Assembly (NCBI RefSeq): GCF_004151235.1
Contig: NZ_JUIV01000001.1
Span: forward strand, 558,001-622,000
DNA length: 64,000 bases
Reading direction: 5' to 3'
Origin: Flavobacterium anhuiense
GTDB lineage: Bacteria; Bacteroidota; Bacteroidia; Flavobacteriales; Flavobacteriaceae
Below are positions 15,760-24,337 of the stretch, piece after piece (the first letter of the stretch is position 1; the number at the start of each line of letters is the position of its first letter). A program made the translations under genes and the position numbers. The notes below the pieces were generated by a model. It was not told the origin of the DNA. It did no database searches and saw only the letters and a program-made list of their open reading frames with translations.

Positions 15760-17529
15760 TTATGGCTCAACCATTGCGGTGATAGCTTGTAAAAACCATG
15801 CAGAATGCGGAATCCATTGTTCGGTCCAGCGCCATTCGTTCCCCTTGTCTTCCATTTTAAAATCAATTCCAGAACCGTCACCGTTTCCATCTTTGCCTGT
15901 AATTCCGTTAGAAATACCGCCTTTTTCCGATCCATGACCGTAATTAGAATGCATATAAGGAACATTGTTCTCTCCAAATTTGTACAAAAAGCACATAGAA
16001 TACGGATTGCATCCTAAAATCCAAGATAGTTGCTGTGACGCATACAAATCGAGCGATTTTTTTGTGCTGTTATTTTTTTGCAGTGAAATACCTTTTCCGC
16101 CTTCTATTGCTGCAGTTGCCAACGAAGCTAGTCTGGCATTTTCGCCCTGCCACCACCAGCCAGTTTCATTATCATGCGGAATAAAAAATCCGTCTTGAAT
16201 TTTATCATTGAATAAAAAACTTTGCCTAGCATAACCAAACGGATTAGCGACATTGTTTGTAACAGCTAAATTGTATTCTAAAGCTTTTTTGATCACATTT
16301 TCTGCCGCAGTTCTTTCTTTGCTGTCAGACTCTTTTTTTAGATATCTAGTTAATGCCACAACAGGTAAACCTGCATCGGCTGCATGCCAAAACGGACGAT
16401 TTCCGTCATTGCTTCTAAACCAGCCTTTATCCGTCATTCGGTTTTCAAGTTTGTGTGCCCATTTTCTGGCTTCATCTTTATAAAAATTTTCATCGGTAGC
16501 GATCCATAATTCTGTTGCCGCCATCAAAGCACAATAATCGTCTATGATGTTTTCTTTTCTGTCGTCATCATATTTGGTGTTATTGATTAAAAGATGTGCA
16601 TAAGCTCGTTTTGCTCCATCCAAATATTGTTTTGAAGTAAAATCTCCGCTTTTATTCCATTTTGAAATTCTAGCAAGTGAAGCTATTGCCATTCCCGCGC
16701 CTTCGCGAAAAGCAGATTGATATTCGTCAGTAGTAACACTATTGGCTTTTAATCCAACAATTCTTCTAGCTGAAGGGTTTTTGTCAAAATAGCTGAAAAC
16801 AATCATATAAAAATAATCTTCATCAGAAAGACAGCGCATCATATAATCGGCTCCCCAAGTGGCTTCATTATCCAAAGAATCTTTTATTTTCCATTGGGTC
16901 AGTTTTTTTGAAATGGTTTCAGACGTATTTATAAGAGACCAAGTTACCAAAGGCGTCTGCTGTGGCGACACAAAATTAGCGTAGGCTAAATGCGAAAAAT
17001 ATTTGCTCACATCTCCAGATGCATCACACCATCCGCCGTGAACGTCTACTTTTTTTGTGCTTCCAAACAACAACATGTTTTTGTCGGCTTCAAGTTCTTC
17101 GGGTGTGTTGGCTCTTTGTTTATTGTAATAATGTACTATCGAAGAAATAGTGCGTTTCGCCAATATATCTTCTTCAATAGAAAAATGGGCGGAAGTATAA
17201 AATTGACCGTCAATTTTGAGCTTTACTTTATAATTTCCTGGTTTTTGAAAAGACGAAAAATCGGCTTTATAATAAAAATTGCCCAATTTCCAGTCTTCAA
17301 CACTTTCTGCATTTCCAATTTTAGAAGTGAAAACTGTCTTTTCAGAATCAGCATCTATAATGTCAAAAGTTGAATTCAAAAGATTGCTGTTATATTCAAT
17401 AATAGCAATTTTTGGGCTTTTTGGATCAAAGCCTACTTGGTTTACATGTATGATAGTTTTGCTATAAGCCGAAATAGAAAGGAACAAAACTATTAGAATG
17501 CATCTTAATTGTTTTCTGAGTTTTAGCAT
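15760..17529 (-). CDS. Glycoside hydrolase family 9 (cellulase-like), secreted
   Basis: 589 residues with a signal peptide (MLKLRKQLRCILIVLFLSIS). An N-terminal Ig-like cellulase module lies at about 22-105 (IIHVNQVGFDPKSPKIAIIE). The (alpha/alpha)6 catalytic domain contains GGWCDASGD, where GH9 enzymes carry GGWYDAGD and the catalytic Asp pair, plus ETGWWWQGENARLASL, WILGCNPYSMCFLYKFG and, near the end, a Glu-containing NEWRWTEQ. GH9 enzymes hydrolyse beta-1,4-glucans or oligosaccharides by inversion. The inserted Ser and missing Tyr in the Asp motif suggest an exo-type or non-cellulose substrate. ATG 17529 starts at the signal peptide; the upstream 17 codons are spurious. It is in an operon with the ThuA gene. 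Confidence 0.88.
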   Translation of the reverse strand: MLKLRKQLRCILIVLFLSISAYSKTIIHVNQVGFDPKSPKIAIIEYNSNLLNSTFDIIDADSEKTVFTSKIGNAESVEDWKLGNFYYKADFSSFQKPGNYKVKLKIDGQFYTSAHFSIEEDILAKRTISSIVHYYNKQRANTPEELEADKNMLLFGSTKKVDVHGGWCDASGDVSKYFSHLAYANFVSPQQTPLVTWSLINTSETISKKLTQWKIKDSLDNEATWGADYMMRCLSDEDYFYMIVFSYFDKNPSARRIVGLKANSVTTDEYQSAFREGAGMAIASLARISKWNKSGDFTSKQYLDGAKRAYAHLLINNTKYDDDRKENIIDDYCALMAATELWIATDENFYKDEARKWAHKLENRMTDKGWFRSNDGNRPFWHAADAGLPVVALTRYLKKESDSKERTAAENVIKKALEYNLAVTNNVANPFGYARQSFLFNDKIQDGFFIPHDNETGWWWQGENARLASLATAAIEGGKGISLQKNNSTKKSLDLYASQQLSWILGCNPYSMCFLYKFGENNVPYMHSNYGHGSEKGGISNGITGKDGNGDGSGIDFKMEDKGNEWRWTEQWIPHSAWFLQAITAMVEP

Positions 17530-17714
17530 GATTTTTTGTTTTTTCGCTTGTAGAAAGGGCAAATTACAAAAAAGAGCCATTTTTTCTAAGTTAAAAGATC
17601 ATGCACTAAAAACTGACATTTAGAATGGAAACAAGTTTTATGAGGGTTTGTGCTAAAATTTAAAAACCAATGATGTGTATTTGATGTGATTTTTGAGAGC
17701 AGTTTTGGATTATT

Positions 17715-17918
17715 TTAATGCACTATCCTTTTCACTTTTTCCATCTGATTAAAACATTTACAGTGTATTTCTAAGCCTTCTTTATATTGTTCAAGGCTCA
17801 TTCCGTATAAACGAGGAATATATTCTAGATCTATTTTATTTACAGATGAGATTTCAAATTGGTTTTGAATGGTATCTGGTTGGTTGTTTTCGTTTTTATT
17901 GGTATTTTGGTTTGTCAT
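17715..17918 (-). CDS. Hypothetical small protein
   Basis: 67 residues. The N-terminal 30 are Asn/Gln-rich (MTNQNTNKNENNQPDTIQNQ). The rest has IDLEYIPRLYGMSLEQYKEG and ends in EIHCKCFNQMEKVKRIVH with a Cys-Lys-Cys. No signal peptide or family is recognised. It is preceded by a 91-residue orphan gene on the same strand, so the two may be one unit. Confidence 0.5.
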   Translation of the reverse strand: MTNQNTNKNENNQPDTIQNQFEISSVNKIDLEYIPRLYGMSLEQYKEGLEIHCKCFNQMEKVKRIVH

Positions 17919-17956
17919 AGAATCAAACTTTGGTTAAAAATGGCCAAATAATATAT

Positions 17957-18232
17957 TTAAGATTGAGAGATAAGGAGTTTTATTTTCTCTATTGCCTGTT
18001 TGTTTTCGTTTGCGACCTCTACTAATGCTAGTAAAATATCGTTTCTCAGTATAGTTTTGTTCCTTACATTTCTAATTAAGGCTTTACTGGGAGCCGGTTG
18101 TCCTTTTTTCACGATACATGCAATAGTAAGATCAACATATGTTACAGGTAAATGCTTATCTATAAATTCATAAGCTTTTATATTGTGAGAATTATCTTCT
18201 TTAAAATTGCTATTATTGATTAATTTTGACAT
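17957..18232 (-). CDS. Hypothetical small protein divergent from an XRE regulator
   Basis: A 91-residue helical protein with no signal peptide or membrane helix. The middle (KKGQPAPSKALIRNVRNKTI) is basic and could contact nucleic acid. It is divergent from the XRE-type gene across 119 very AT-rich bases. The pairing recalls small phage or toxin-antitoxin modules, but no known toxin motif is present. Its function is not recognised. Confidence 0.55.
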   Translation of the reverse strand: MSKLINNSNFKEDNSHNIKAYEFIDKHLPVTYVDLTIACIVKKGQPAPSKALIRNVRNKTILRNDILLALVEVANENKQAIEKIKLLISQS

Positions 18233-18351
18233 ATATTTGCTAATAATTATTTGTATGTATTTTATTACGGGTAAATGTAAGAATAATATTATATTATTTA
18301 TTCTTTTTAATGTTAAAAAATATATTATATCTATATTTTGTTTGAATTTTA

Positions 18352-18678
18352 ATGATGATGTATCACGAGAAACTAAGCAAATTCTTTAAGGATAAAGGAT
18401 TAAAGCAAAAGGAAGTTGGGGCAATTTTAGGATTTAGCCCAGCAATGATTGGAAGGTATTTACATGGAACGGCTAGTATTGGTTCTGAATTTATTATTAG
18501 CTTAAGTAAAAATTTTCCAGATGTGGATTTGAATGATCTTTTTGCCGATGAGCAAAATAAGGTTAATGAAGTTGGCCCAGTATATGAGAAGCAGAATATC
18601 TTGAATGACTTGCAAGAAATTGAAGGACGTATTCATAATATTCGCCTGCGACTGGCAGACACAAAGTTTGAGGAATAA
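18352..18678 (+). CDS. XRE-family helix-turn-helix regulator
   Basis: 108 residues. The HTH_3 domain spans about 5-65: LSKFFKDKGLKQKEVGAILG, then SPAMIGRYLHGTASIGSEFI. A C-terminal coiled coil (about 80-105; LNDLQEIEGRIHNIRLRL) probably dimerises it. Three consecutive ATG codons open the frame; the first is taken. It is divergent from the 91-residue orphan gene, whose promoter it may repress. A clear terminator follows. Confidence 0.85.
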   Translation: MMMYHEKLSKFFKDKGLKQKEVGAILGFSPAMIGRYLHGTASIGSEFIISLSKNFPDVDLNDLFADEQNKVNEVGPVYEKQNILNDLQEIEGRIHNIRLRLADTKFEE

Positions 18679-18732
18679 TAAATTTTTTTCCAAAAAAAAA
18701 TCTAACAATTTTAAATGTCACAGCATTAATTT

Positions 18733-18759
18733 AAACCACTCTTTTTGAGTGGTTTTTTT
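18733..18759 (+). terminator. Terminator of the XRE gene
   Basis: AAACCACTC (18733-18741), a TTTTT loop, GAGTGGTTT (18747-18755), then a T run. Confidence 0.92.
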
Positions 18760-18850
18760 GTTTAAAATACTCCTTTTTTATTTGAATCTACGCTTACAGT
18801 TTAAGTTTTTTTTTACTAAATTTGATTAACAATTTCTAGCAGTAACCAAT

Positions 18851-19954
18851 ATGGAAAAATTAAAACGACCGGTTTATGTTAAACCAGGAGCAGATGATTT
18901 TTTTAAAAAGATGCGTTTAGAAGTGAATGAAACGGTCTTAAAAAACTCGTCTTTGTATGTATTAAATGTTGTGAAGTCTTTAGGGCTTCTGGCAGTATTT
19001 TTTTTGTTCTACGCCTGTATTTTAATTTTTGGCAACCAGACGCCTTTATTATTTCTTTTTTATATTCTGTGTGGTGTTACAATGATCGTTTTATTTATAA
19101 ATGCATTTCATGATGCTGCACATGGAGCTCTGTTCAAAAAGCCAAAGCATAATGAATGGTTTTTGTATGTTTTAGAACTTTTTGGAAGCAATCATTGGCT
19201 TTGGATGCGGCGTCATATAAGTCTGCATCATGCTTATCCAAACGTGCCAGATTGGGATGTAGATATCAAGCAGAGTGATATTATCAGAATATTTCCAAAT
19301 AGCCCGCTCTTTAATTATCATAAATATCAGCACATTTACATGTGGTTTATTTATCCTCTTTATAGCCTAAACTGGCTTTATATTAGAGATTTTAAAGATT
19401 TCTTTGGCACAAAAGATAATTACGTAAAGAAAGTTGTAGATAAAATACCAAGACAGGAAGTTTACAGACTGTTTGCCGCTAAGATTATCAATCTTATTTA
19501 TTTGCTTTTTATCCCGATGATGTTGTTAAGTCAGCCTTGGTATATGGTTCTTTTTGCGTGGCTGTCAATGCATTTATGCGGTAGTGCACTTGGGGTAGTG
19601 GCATTGGTTTCTACGCACGTTGATGAAGATGCTCATTTTCCGCATACCGATGAAGATGGAAATCTTTCAGATACTTGGGTAATGCACCAAATGATTGTGA
19701 CTAAAGATTTCAGTACAGAAAGCAAACTGGCCAATTTTCTTTACGGAGGATTTACACACCACGTAGCGCACCATCTTTTTCCTGCCGTCGGACATACTTA
19801 CTATCCTTATATTACGCCAATTATAAGACGATATGCAGAAGAATATAATCTTCCATATACTTCATATCCGTTTTATCATGCTGTTCGGTCTCATTTTAGA
19901 ATGCTAAAAGACAAAGGTGTAAAAGAGAATATTTTAGTTACAGGAGAAATATAA
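18851..19954 (+). CDS. Membrane fatty acid desaturase
   Basis: A 367-residue integral-membrane di-iron desaturase. The histidine boxes are H87-DAA-H91, RRHISLHH (H122, H126, H127) and HHVAHHLFP (H303, H304, H307, H308). Two pairs of transmembrane helices are visible, about 40-85 and 210-250. It introduces a double bond into acyl chains of lipids, using electrons from a ferredoxin- or cytochrome-type donor. There is no fused cytochrome b5 domain. Regiospecificity cannot be read from the sequence. A TAAATTTG box at 18817-18824 is a possible -7 element. Single gene. Confidence 0.9.
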   Translation: MEKLKRPVYVKPGADDFFKKMRLEVNETVLKNSSLYVLNVVKSLGLLAVFFLFYACILIFGNQTPLLFLFYILCGVTMIVLFINAFHDAAHGALFKKPKHNEWFLYVLELFGSNHWLWMRRHISLHHAYPNVPDWDVDIKQSDIIRIFPNSPLFNYHKYQHIYMWFIYPLYSLNWLYIRDFKDFFGTKDNYVKKVVDKIPRQEVYRLFAAKIINLIYLLFIPMMLLSQPWYMVLFAWLSMHLCGSALGVVALVSTHVDEDAHFPHTDEDGNLSDTWVMHQMIVTKDFSTESKLANFLYGGFTHHVAHHLFPAVGHTYYPYITPIIRRYAEEYNLPYTSYPFYHAVRSHFRMLKDKGVKENILVTGEI

Positions 19955-19971
19955 CTCTCAGAATATTTAAT

Positions 19972-20002
19972 AAAAAAGCGGTTCTTAAAACCGCTTTTTT
20001 TT
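19972..20002. terminator. Terminator after the desaturase
   Basis: AAAGCGGTT (19975-19983) pairs with AACCGCTTT (19989-19997), with A and T runs outside. It can serve the convergent lipoprotein gene too. Confidence 0.9.
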
Positions 20003-20011
20003 ATGCTTGCA

Positions 20012-20533
20012 TTATTTTTTATTTTGGATATTCTCCTTTTTAATATTTAAATCTTTTAAGAAGTTGCCTTTTATTTCAATGTCAAAATTGTCTTCTTTAA
20101 AAACCGTCAGTTTTGACTCAGAGAATTTGTAAACATTGATTTTATTGTTTTTAACGTCAATGTACAAATCATAAGAATAAGTGCTGCAGTCATGCTGTTT
20201 ACAGCCCCAAGCGTGCAGAATATTATCTTGTTTTTCAAAAGGGGTTTCGGTATTCCAGTTTTTCACCATCAGGTCATAATCAGTTCCTAATAATTTTTTT
20301 AATCTCGGAGCTAAACTGCTTTTCGTTAAAAACTGTATTCCAACAACACTTTTATCTACTAAATTATATAAAGAATCGTTCGGGTTTAAAGTAGTGCTGT
20401 CTGTCTTTAAAGCCTCAGTTTTTATAGAGGTGGAATCTGTCGTAGGAATTTCTTTTATGATTTCTTTTTTGCATGAAAACAAGATTAAACTGCTTACAAT
20501 AGTTGTTGAAATGTATTTGGTTCTATAATTCAT
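20012..20533 (-). CDS. Hypothetical lipoprotein
   Basis: 173 residues. The signal peptide ends in a lipobox, SSLILFSCKKEI, so it is probably a lipidated envelope protein. A Thr/Ser-rich linker (about 25-55) precedes a globular domain with SVVGIQFLTKSS, and HAWGCKQHDCSTYSYDLYID carries two cysteines. No family is recognised with confidence. ATG 20533 is chosen because it starts the signal peptide. Confidence 0.75.
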   Translation of the reverse strand: MNYRTKYISTTIVSSLILFSCKKEIIKEIPTTDSTSIKTEALKTDSTTLNPNDSLYNLVDKSVVGIQFLTKSSLAPRLKKLLGTDYDLMVKNWNTETPFEKQDNILHAWGCKQHDCSTYSYDLYIDVKNNKINVYKFSESKLTVFKEDNFDIEIKGNFLKDLNIKKENIQNKK

Positions 20534-20737
20534 AATGACTGATTTTAGAATTAATAATTTAATTTGCAAGGTTGTAATGATCTAATTTTCATAAAGATAT
20601 TAAAAATAATGTTTGTTTTGAAAGTAATTTATGACGGATTTTGAATTGAAAAAATAAACTTCAAAATTTAAGATATTATCATAAGAACCCATTTTTAAGA
20701 TTTTTTGTTTAACTTCAATTTTTAAAATTGTCTTACA

Positions 20738-21385
20738 ATGAATCATACTTTCAAAATTTTAGTCTTTTTTCTTTTAGGAATTAGCTTTTTACAAGCCCAG
20801 AATGAAACTTACACTTCTCCAGCAGAAGTTAAAATTTCTGATACTACATTTGTAAATCTGAGGGACTACAGCAACGATTTTGTTTATGATATGAAATATG
20901 CAACCGAAGACAATTTCTTGAAAACAAAAGTGTACGACTGTGCTGAATGTATGCTTCGTTTAAAAACAGTAAAAGCGTTAATTGCCGCTAATAATGATTT
21001 TATGAAGAAAGGTTATAAAATCAAATTATATGATTGTTACAGACCTTTAGATATACAAAAAAAAATGTGGGAGATTGTATCCAATCCAATTTATGTTGCG
21101 GATCCAAAAAAAGGCTCCATCCATAATAGAGGAGGAGCCGTAGATATTTCTTTGGTTGATATAACTGGAAAAGAAGTGGATATGGGAACTTCTTTTGATT
21201 TTTTTGGAATTATGGCGAGTCACAATTTTAAACAGCTTTCAAAAGAAATTCTTTCTAATAGAGCTTATTTAAAAAAGACCATGATTAAAAATGGTTTTAA
21301 CTCTTTTGATTCTGAGTGGTGGCATTATAATTTAAAAACAGGTTTAAAAGATAATGTTTCCAACCAGAAATGGAAATGCGATTAA
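20738..21385 (+). CDS. D-Ala-D-Ala dipeptidase (VanX/DdpX, M15)
   Basis: 215 residues with signal peptide MNHTFKILVFFLLGISFLQA. The M15 zinc site is H129 and D136 (HNRGGAVDIS), with E193 and H196 in SEWWHYN. R102 in YDCYRP is the VanX catalytic arginine. It hydrolyses D-alanyl-D-alanine, here in the periplasm. In a non-producer without vanHA neighbours this suggests cell-wall turnover or nutrient use rather than glycopeptide resistance. It ends exactly where the convergent gene ends. Confidence 0.9.
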   Translation: MNHTFKILVFFLLGISFLQAQNETYTSPAEVKISDTTFVNLRDYSNDFVYDMKYATEDNFLKTKVYDCAECMLRLKTVKALIAANNDFMKKGYKIKLYDCYRPLDIQKKMWEIVSNPIYVADPKKGSIHNRGGAVDISLVDITGKEVDMGTSFDFFGIMASHNFKQLSKEILSNRAYLKKTMIKNGFNSFDSEWWHYNLKTGLKDNVSNQKWKCD

Positions 21386-21952
21386 TTATTCAACGCACCT
21401 AATATTTTCCATAAAATAGACATTCGGATTTGTTACCTTTCCAGTTAATTCAGATTTAAGTTCGCGTTTTACAATATAATCTTCAGTATTGGTAAGGTAT
21501 TTAATTCGCATTATAGAAATTGGAGATTTTTTCAGTTCCTCATAATTATCTTTCATAAACATAAAAATCCCAGTATTGATACGGTTATCAAACCCTTTTT
21601 CATCACGAACAAGTGTACCACAATTTTCTTGATCGATATGCATTAAGGTGACAATCTTTCCATTCTCCAATTGTAAAAATATTTTTGAGTTTTTGTCAAA
21701 ACAGTTTGCTTTAATGAAATCTTTGCTTTTTTGGATGGATTGAAGGTTTAGAGTTGGTAAACCATCAGTTTGAGCCAAAGAGAAGAAGATATAATTGAAG
21801 CTTCCGCCAAAATATTTCTCACTCATCAAATATTCATTTGTTATTTTATAAGATCCGATAGAATCATTTACATTTACACTATATTCACAAGGTTTTTGGG
21901 CAAATGCGGTAATCGTTAATAAGAAAAGAGTTAATGTAATTAATTGTTTCAT
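21386..21952 (-). CDS. Hypothetical secreted protein
   Basis: 188 residues. A signal peptide (MKQLITLTLFLLTITAFAQK) is followed by a beta-rich globular part with GGSFNYIFFSLAQTDG, KIFLQLENGKIVTL and SIMRIKYLTNTEDYIVKREL. Cysteines near both ends (C22, last residues RCVE) could pair. It resembles the many small secreted orphan proteins of flavobacteria; no function is assigned. Its stop directly abuts the VanX-type stop. Only 4 bases separate it from the methyltransferase upstream, so it is likely in that operon. Confidence 0.75.
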   Translation of the reverse strand: MKQLITLTLFLLTITAFAQKPCEYSVNVNDSIGSYKITNEYLMSEKYFGGSFNYIFFSLAQTDGLPTLNLQSIQKSKDFIKANCFDKNSKIFLQLENGKIVTLMHIDQENCGTLVRDEKGFDNRINTGIFMFMKDNYEELKKSPISIMRIKYLTNTEDYIVKRELKSELTGKVTNPNVYFMENIRCVE

Positions 21953-21956
21953 TGCG

Positions 21957-23138
21957 TTAGATTATTTTGGTGCAAATTAAAACTATTTTGTTATCTTTTA
22001 CATCTGTCGTAAAAAAACAATACAAATTTCCTCCATTTTTTATTTTCCATTTCTTTCGGATGTTTTCTACGGTCTCAGGAAAATTGCGTGTGGTAATATT
22101 AGCTTGCTTATTGGCTAATTCATTTTTCATCTCATTTTTATTGTATGAAATGACTTTTTGAACCTCAAATTTTCTTCCCGGAAAATCAATTAAATTTTCT
22201 GAAGTATATAAATGCGAATGCTTATGCAGTTTATTAATCTGAAAAGTCGCGCTAACTTCGTCAAAACCTCCAGATTTCATGATGGAGGCATTGGGTTCGT
22301 AAAGATATTGCTGAGGTAAACCGTAAGAAAACGATATTGTTTCGCGGCCTAAAACAAATTCAAAAGTTTCTATTTTTTCTTTTAAAATGTTAGCGGTTTT
22401 TAAAGTTATTTCACCAGAATAACCTTTGTGAATTTCAAAAAGCAGTTCTTTAACTTCGTTTTCTAGAGCGATAATGTGAATGTTCTTTACATTTTTTAAT
22501 TCTGATAATCCTGCTGAAATATCTAATAAAGGAGCAGTTTTAATTAAAATGGAATCTGATTTTTCAAAATAGAAATCAAGCAATTCAGGAACATTTGGAA
22601 GACAGTCTTTTAGCATAAAAACTTTGCCTTTGCTGTCATTTCTTCGCGAAGGATCAATATAAATCCAATCGTATTTTAGTTTAGATTCATGTAAAATATT
22701 GATTGAATCGGTTGGGTAACAAAAGCAATTTTTTATTTCTAATTGTTGAAAATTATGTTTGACAATCGAAGATAATTCTTCATTAATTTCACAATGCGCA
22801 ACAACTTTAAATTTCTTTGAAAAATAATAATCATCAACACCAAAACCTCCTGTAAGATCAATTAAAGTTTTGCCAGAAATTAAAGAAGCTTTGTAAGCAG
22901 CAGTTTTTTCTGAAGAGGTTTGTTCTACAGAAATTTTACTTGGATAAATGATATTCTCGGCACCAAACCAAGTCGGAAGTTTTTCCTTTGCTTTTGTTCG
23001 CGCTTCAATTTGATTTAAAATTAAAATCCAGTCCACTTCTGGAAATGGATTTTTCTGCAGCGCCAATTTTGTTATATCTGCACCAGTATTTTGAATTATA
23101 TATTCTTGAATTTCTGGATGCAAAATAGGATTGTTCAA
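21957..23138 (-). CDS. PG_1098-type THUMP-like class I methyltransferase
   Basis: 393 residues. The SAM-binding loop is LIDLTGGFGVDDYYFSK and the substrate-side motif is YDWIYIDPSRRNDSKGKVF, where DPSRR replaces the usual (D/N)PP(Y/F). The C-terminal part (about 320-390) is a small THUMP-like domain ending KWKIKNGGNLYCFFTTDV. The architecture matches Porphyromonas PG_1098 relatives, thought to modify RNA. It follows an AI-2E-family transporter by 2 bases and precedes a secreted orphan by 4, forming a three-gene unit. Confidence 0.85.
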   Translation of the reverse strand: MNNPILHPEIQEYIIQNTGADITKLALQKNPFPEVDWILILNQIEARTKAKEKLPTWFGAENIIYPSKISVEQTSSEKTAAYKASLISGKTLIDLTGGFGVDDYYFSKKFKVVAHCEINEELSSIVKHNFQQLEIKNCFCYPTDSINILHESKLKYDWIYIDPSRRNDSKGKVFMLKDCLPNVPELLDFYFEKSDSILIKTAPLLDISAGLSELKNVKNIHIIALENEVKELLFEIHKGYSGEITLKTANILKEKIETFEFVLGRETISFSYGLPQQYLYEPNASIMKSGGFDEVSATFQINKLHKHSHLYTSENLIDFPGRKFEVQKVISYNKNEMKNELANKQANITTRNFPETVENIRKKWKIKNGGNLYCFFTTDVKDNKIVLICTKII

Positions 23139-23140
23139 AA

Positions 23141-24232
23141 CTAAATTCTTTCTGTTAATACGGAGACGATTTTATTGTCAGGGAAAAATTCTTTTAATAT
23201 TACTTTAATCATTGTAAATGCTGGAATTGCGATTATCATTCCGACAATTCCAAACGTAATACCACTGATTAATATAACTAAGAATATTTCTAACGGATGC
23301 GAATTTACGCTTTTTGACGAAATTATTGGCTGGCTAATATTGTTGTCAATTGCCTGTACCAATAAAAAGCCTATAACAACATAAATAGTTTTTGGTAAAA
23401 TTTCAGATTGAAAATCTTGTCCAATCATACTGATCATAGTTAAAATTGCAGCCAAAGTTGTTCCGATAATTGGTCCTAAGTAAGGAATTATGTTTAGAAT
23501 GGCACATAAAAAGGCAATTACAAAAGCATTTTTATTTCCGAAGATTAGCAATACGACAAGATAAAGAATAAATACGACAATTAATTGTAGCAAGAGACCA
23601 ATAAAATATCGGGTTAATAAGTGATTAATTTTTGTGATTGAATTCAAAATTTTATCTTCATTCGAATCAGGAAGGATTCTTCTTGCCTGATCTTTAAAAA
23701 TTTCCTGATCTTTTATGAAAAAGAAAGTGATGAAAAAAACCGATACCAATCCCATTCCCATATCAGCCATAAAATTGATAATCGAATTTATAAAACCAGT
23801 GAAGTAGCTGAAATCTAAGAATGATGTAAGCTTAGAATCTTTTATAATTTTATTTAAGTCAATATGCTGAATATTAAAGTATTCTTCAAGATGGGTTTCT
23901 GTTTCCATAAATTTAGTTTGGAGATGTGCCGTGTCAAGAAGTGCCAAATTATTTGCTTGAGAAATAATTAAAGGGACAAACAATAATATGAAGCCCACAA
24001 TTAAAAAAATGAAAAAGATAATTGTAGTTGTGGCCGCCAAAGAATTGCTGAATTTTAATTTGTTTTTTAAAAACAAGACCATCGGATTTGCAATTAAACA
24101 CAATATTAGCGAAATGCACAAGTAGACAATTACTGTTTGGATTTCATATAAAAAATATAAAACGATGCCAATTATTAATATGGTTGCTAAAGCTCTTAAT
24201 ATTCCGTTTGAAATAGTTTTTGATGTGATCAT
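23141..24232 (-). CDS. AI-2E family transporter
   Basis: 363 residues with about eight hydrophobic segments. The family pattern is a two-helix N-terminus, a soluble loop (about 90-150) and a conserved C-terminal half with AFLCAILNIIPYLGPIIGTT, which is the signature. Members move AI-2, indole, or Na+/H+ and some export small molecules, so the substrate cannot be named. It is first in a three-gene minus-strand operon with a strong hairpin upstream. Confidence 0.9.
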   Translation of the reverse strand: MITSKTISNGILRALATILIIGIVLYFLYEIQTVIVYLCISLILCLIANPMVLFLKNKLKFSNSLAATTTIIFFIFLIVGFILLFVPLIISQANNLALLDTAHLQTKFMETETHLEEYFNIQHIDLNKIIKDSKLTSFLDFSYFTGFINSIINFMADMGMGLVSVFFITFFFIKDQEIFKDQARRILPDSNEDKILNSITKINHLLTRYFIGLLLQLIVVFILYLVVLLIFGNKNAFVIAFLCAILNIIPYLGPIIGTTLAAILTMISMIGQDFQSEILPKTIYVVIGFLLVQAIDNNISQPIISSKSVNSHPLEIFLVILISGITFGIVGMIIAIPAFTMIKVILKEFFPDNKIVSVLTERI

Positions 24233-24290
24233 GCTTAAAATTTAGACTATAAATATAGGAAAAAGCATTCTAAAATTTAGTGATAAACAA

Positions 24291-24325
24291 AAAAAGGCGA
24301 GATGATTTCATCTCGCCTTTAATTA
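24291..24325. terminator. Terminator of the M43 protease gene
   Basis: A perfect 13-bp stem, AAAGGCGAGATGA (24293-24305) with its inverse at 24308-24320, has A and T runs on either side. It lies downstream of the minus-strand protease and upstream of the AI-2E operon. Confidence 0.9.
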
Positions 24326-24337
24326 TTTTTTTTTTTA

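Noticed and set aside
16990..17373. A 127-codon plus-strand frame
   Set aside because: It is a shadow of the GH9 gene with no recognisable domain.
20738..21385. Vancomycin resistance function
   Set aside because: A VanX-type enzyme alone, with a signal peptide and no vanH or vanA neighbours, is more likely a cell-wall turnover dipeptidase.
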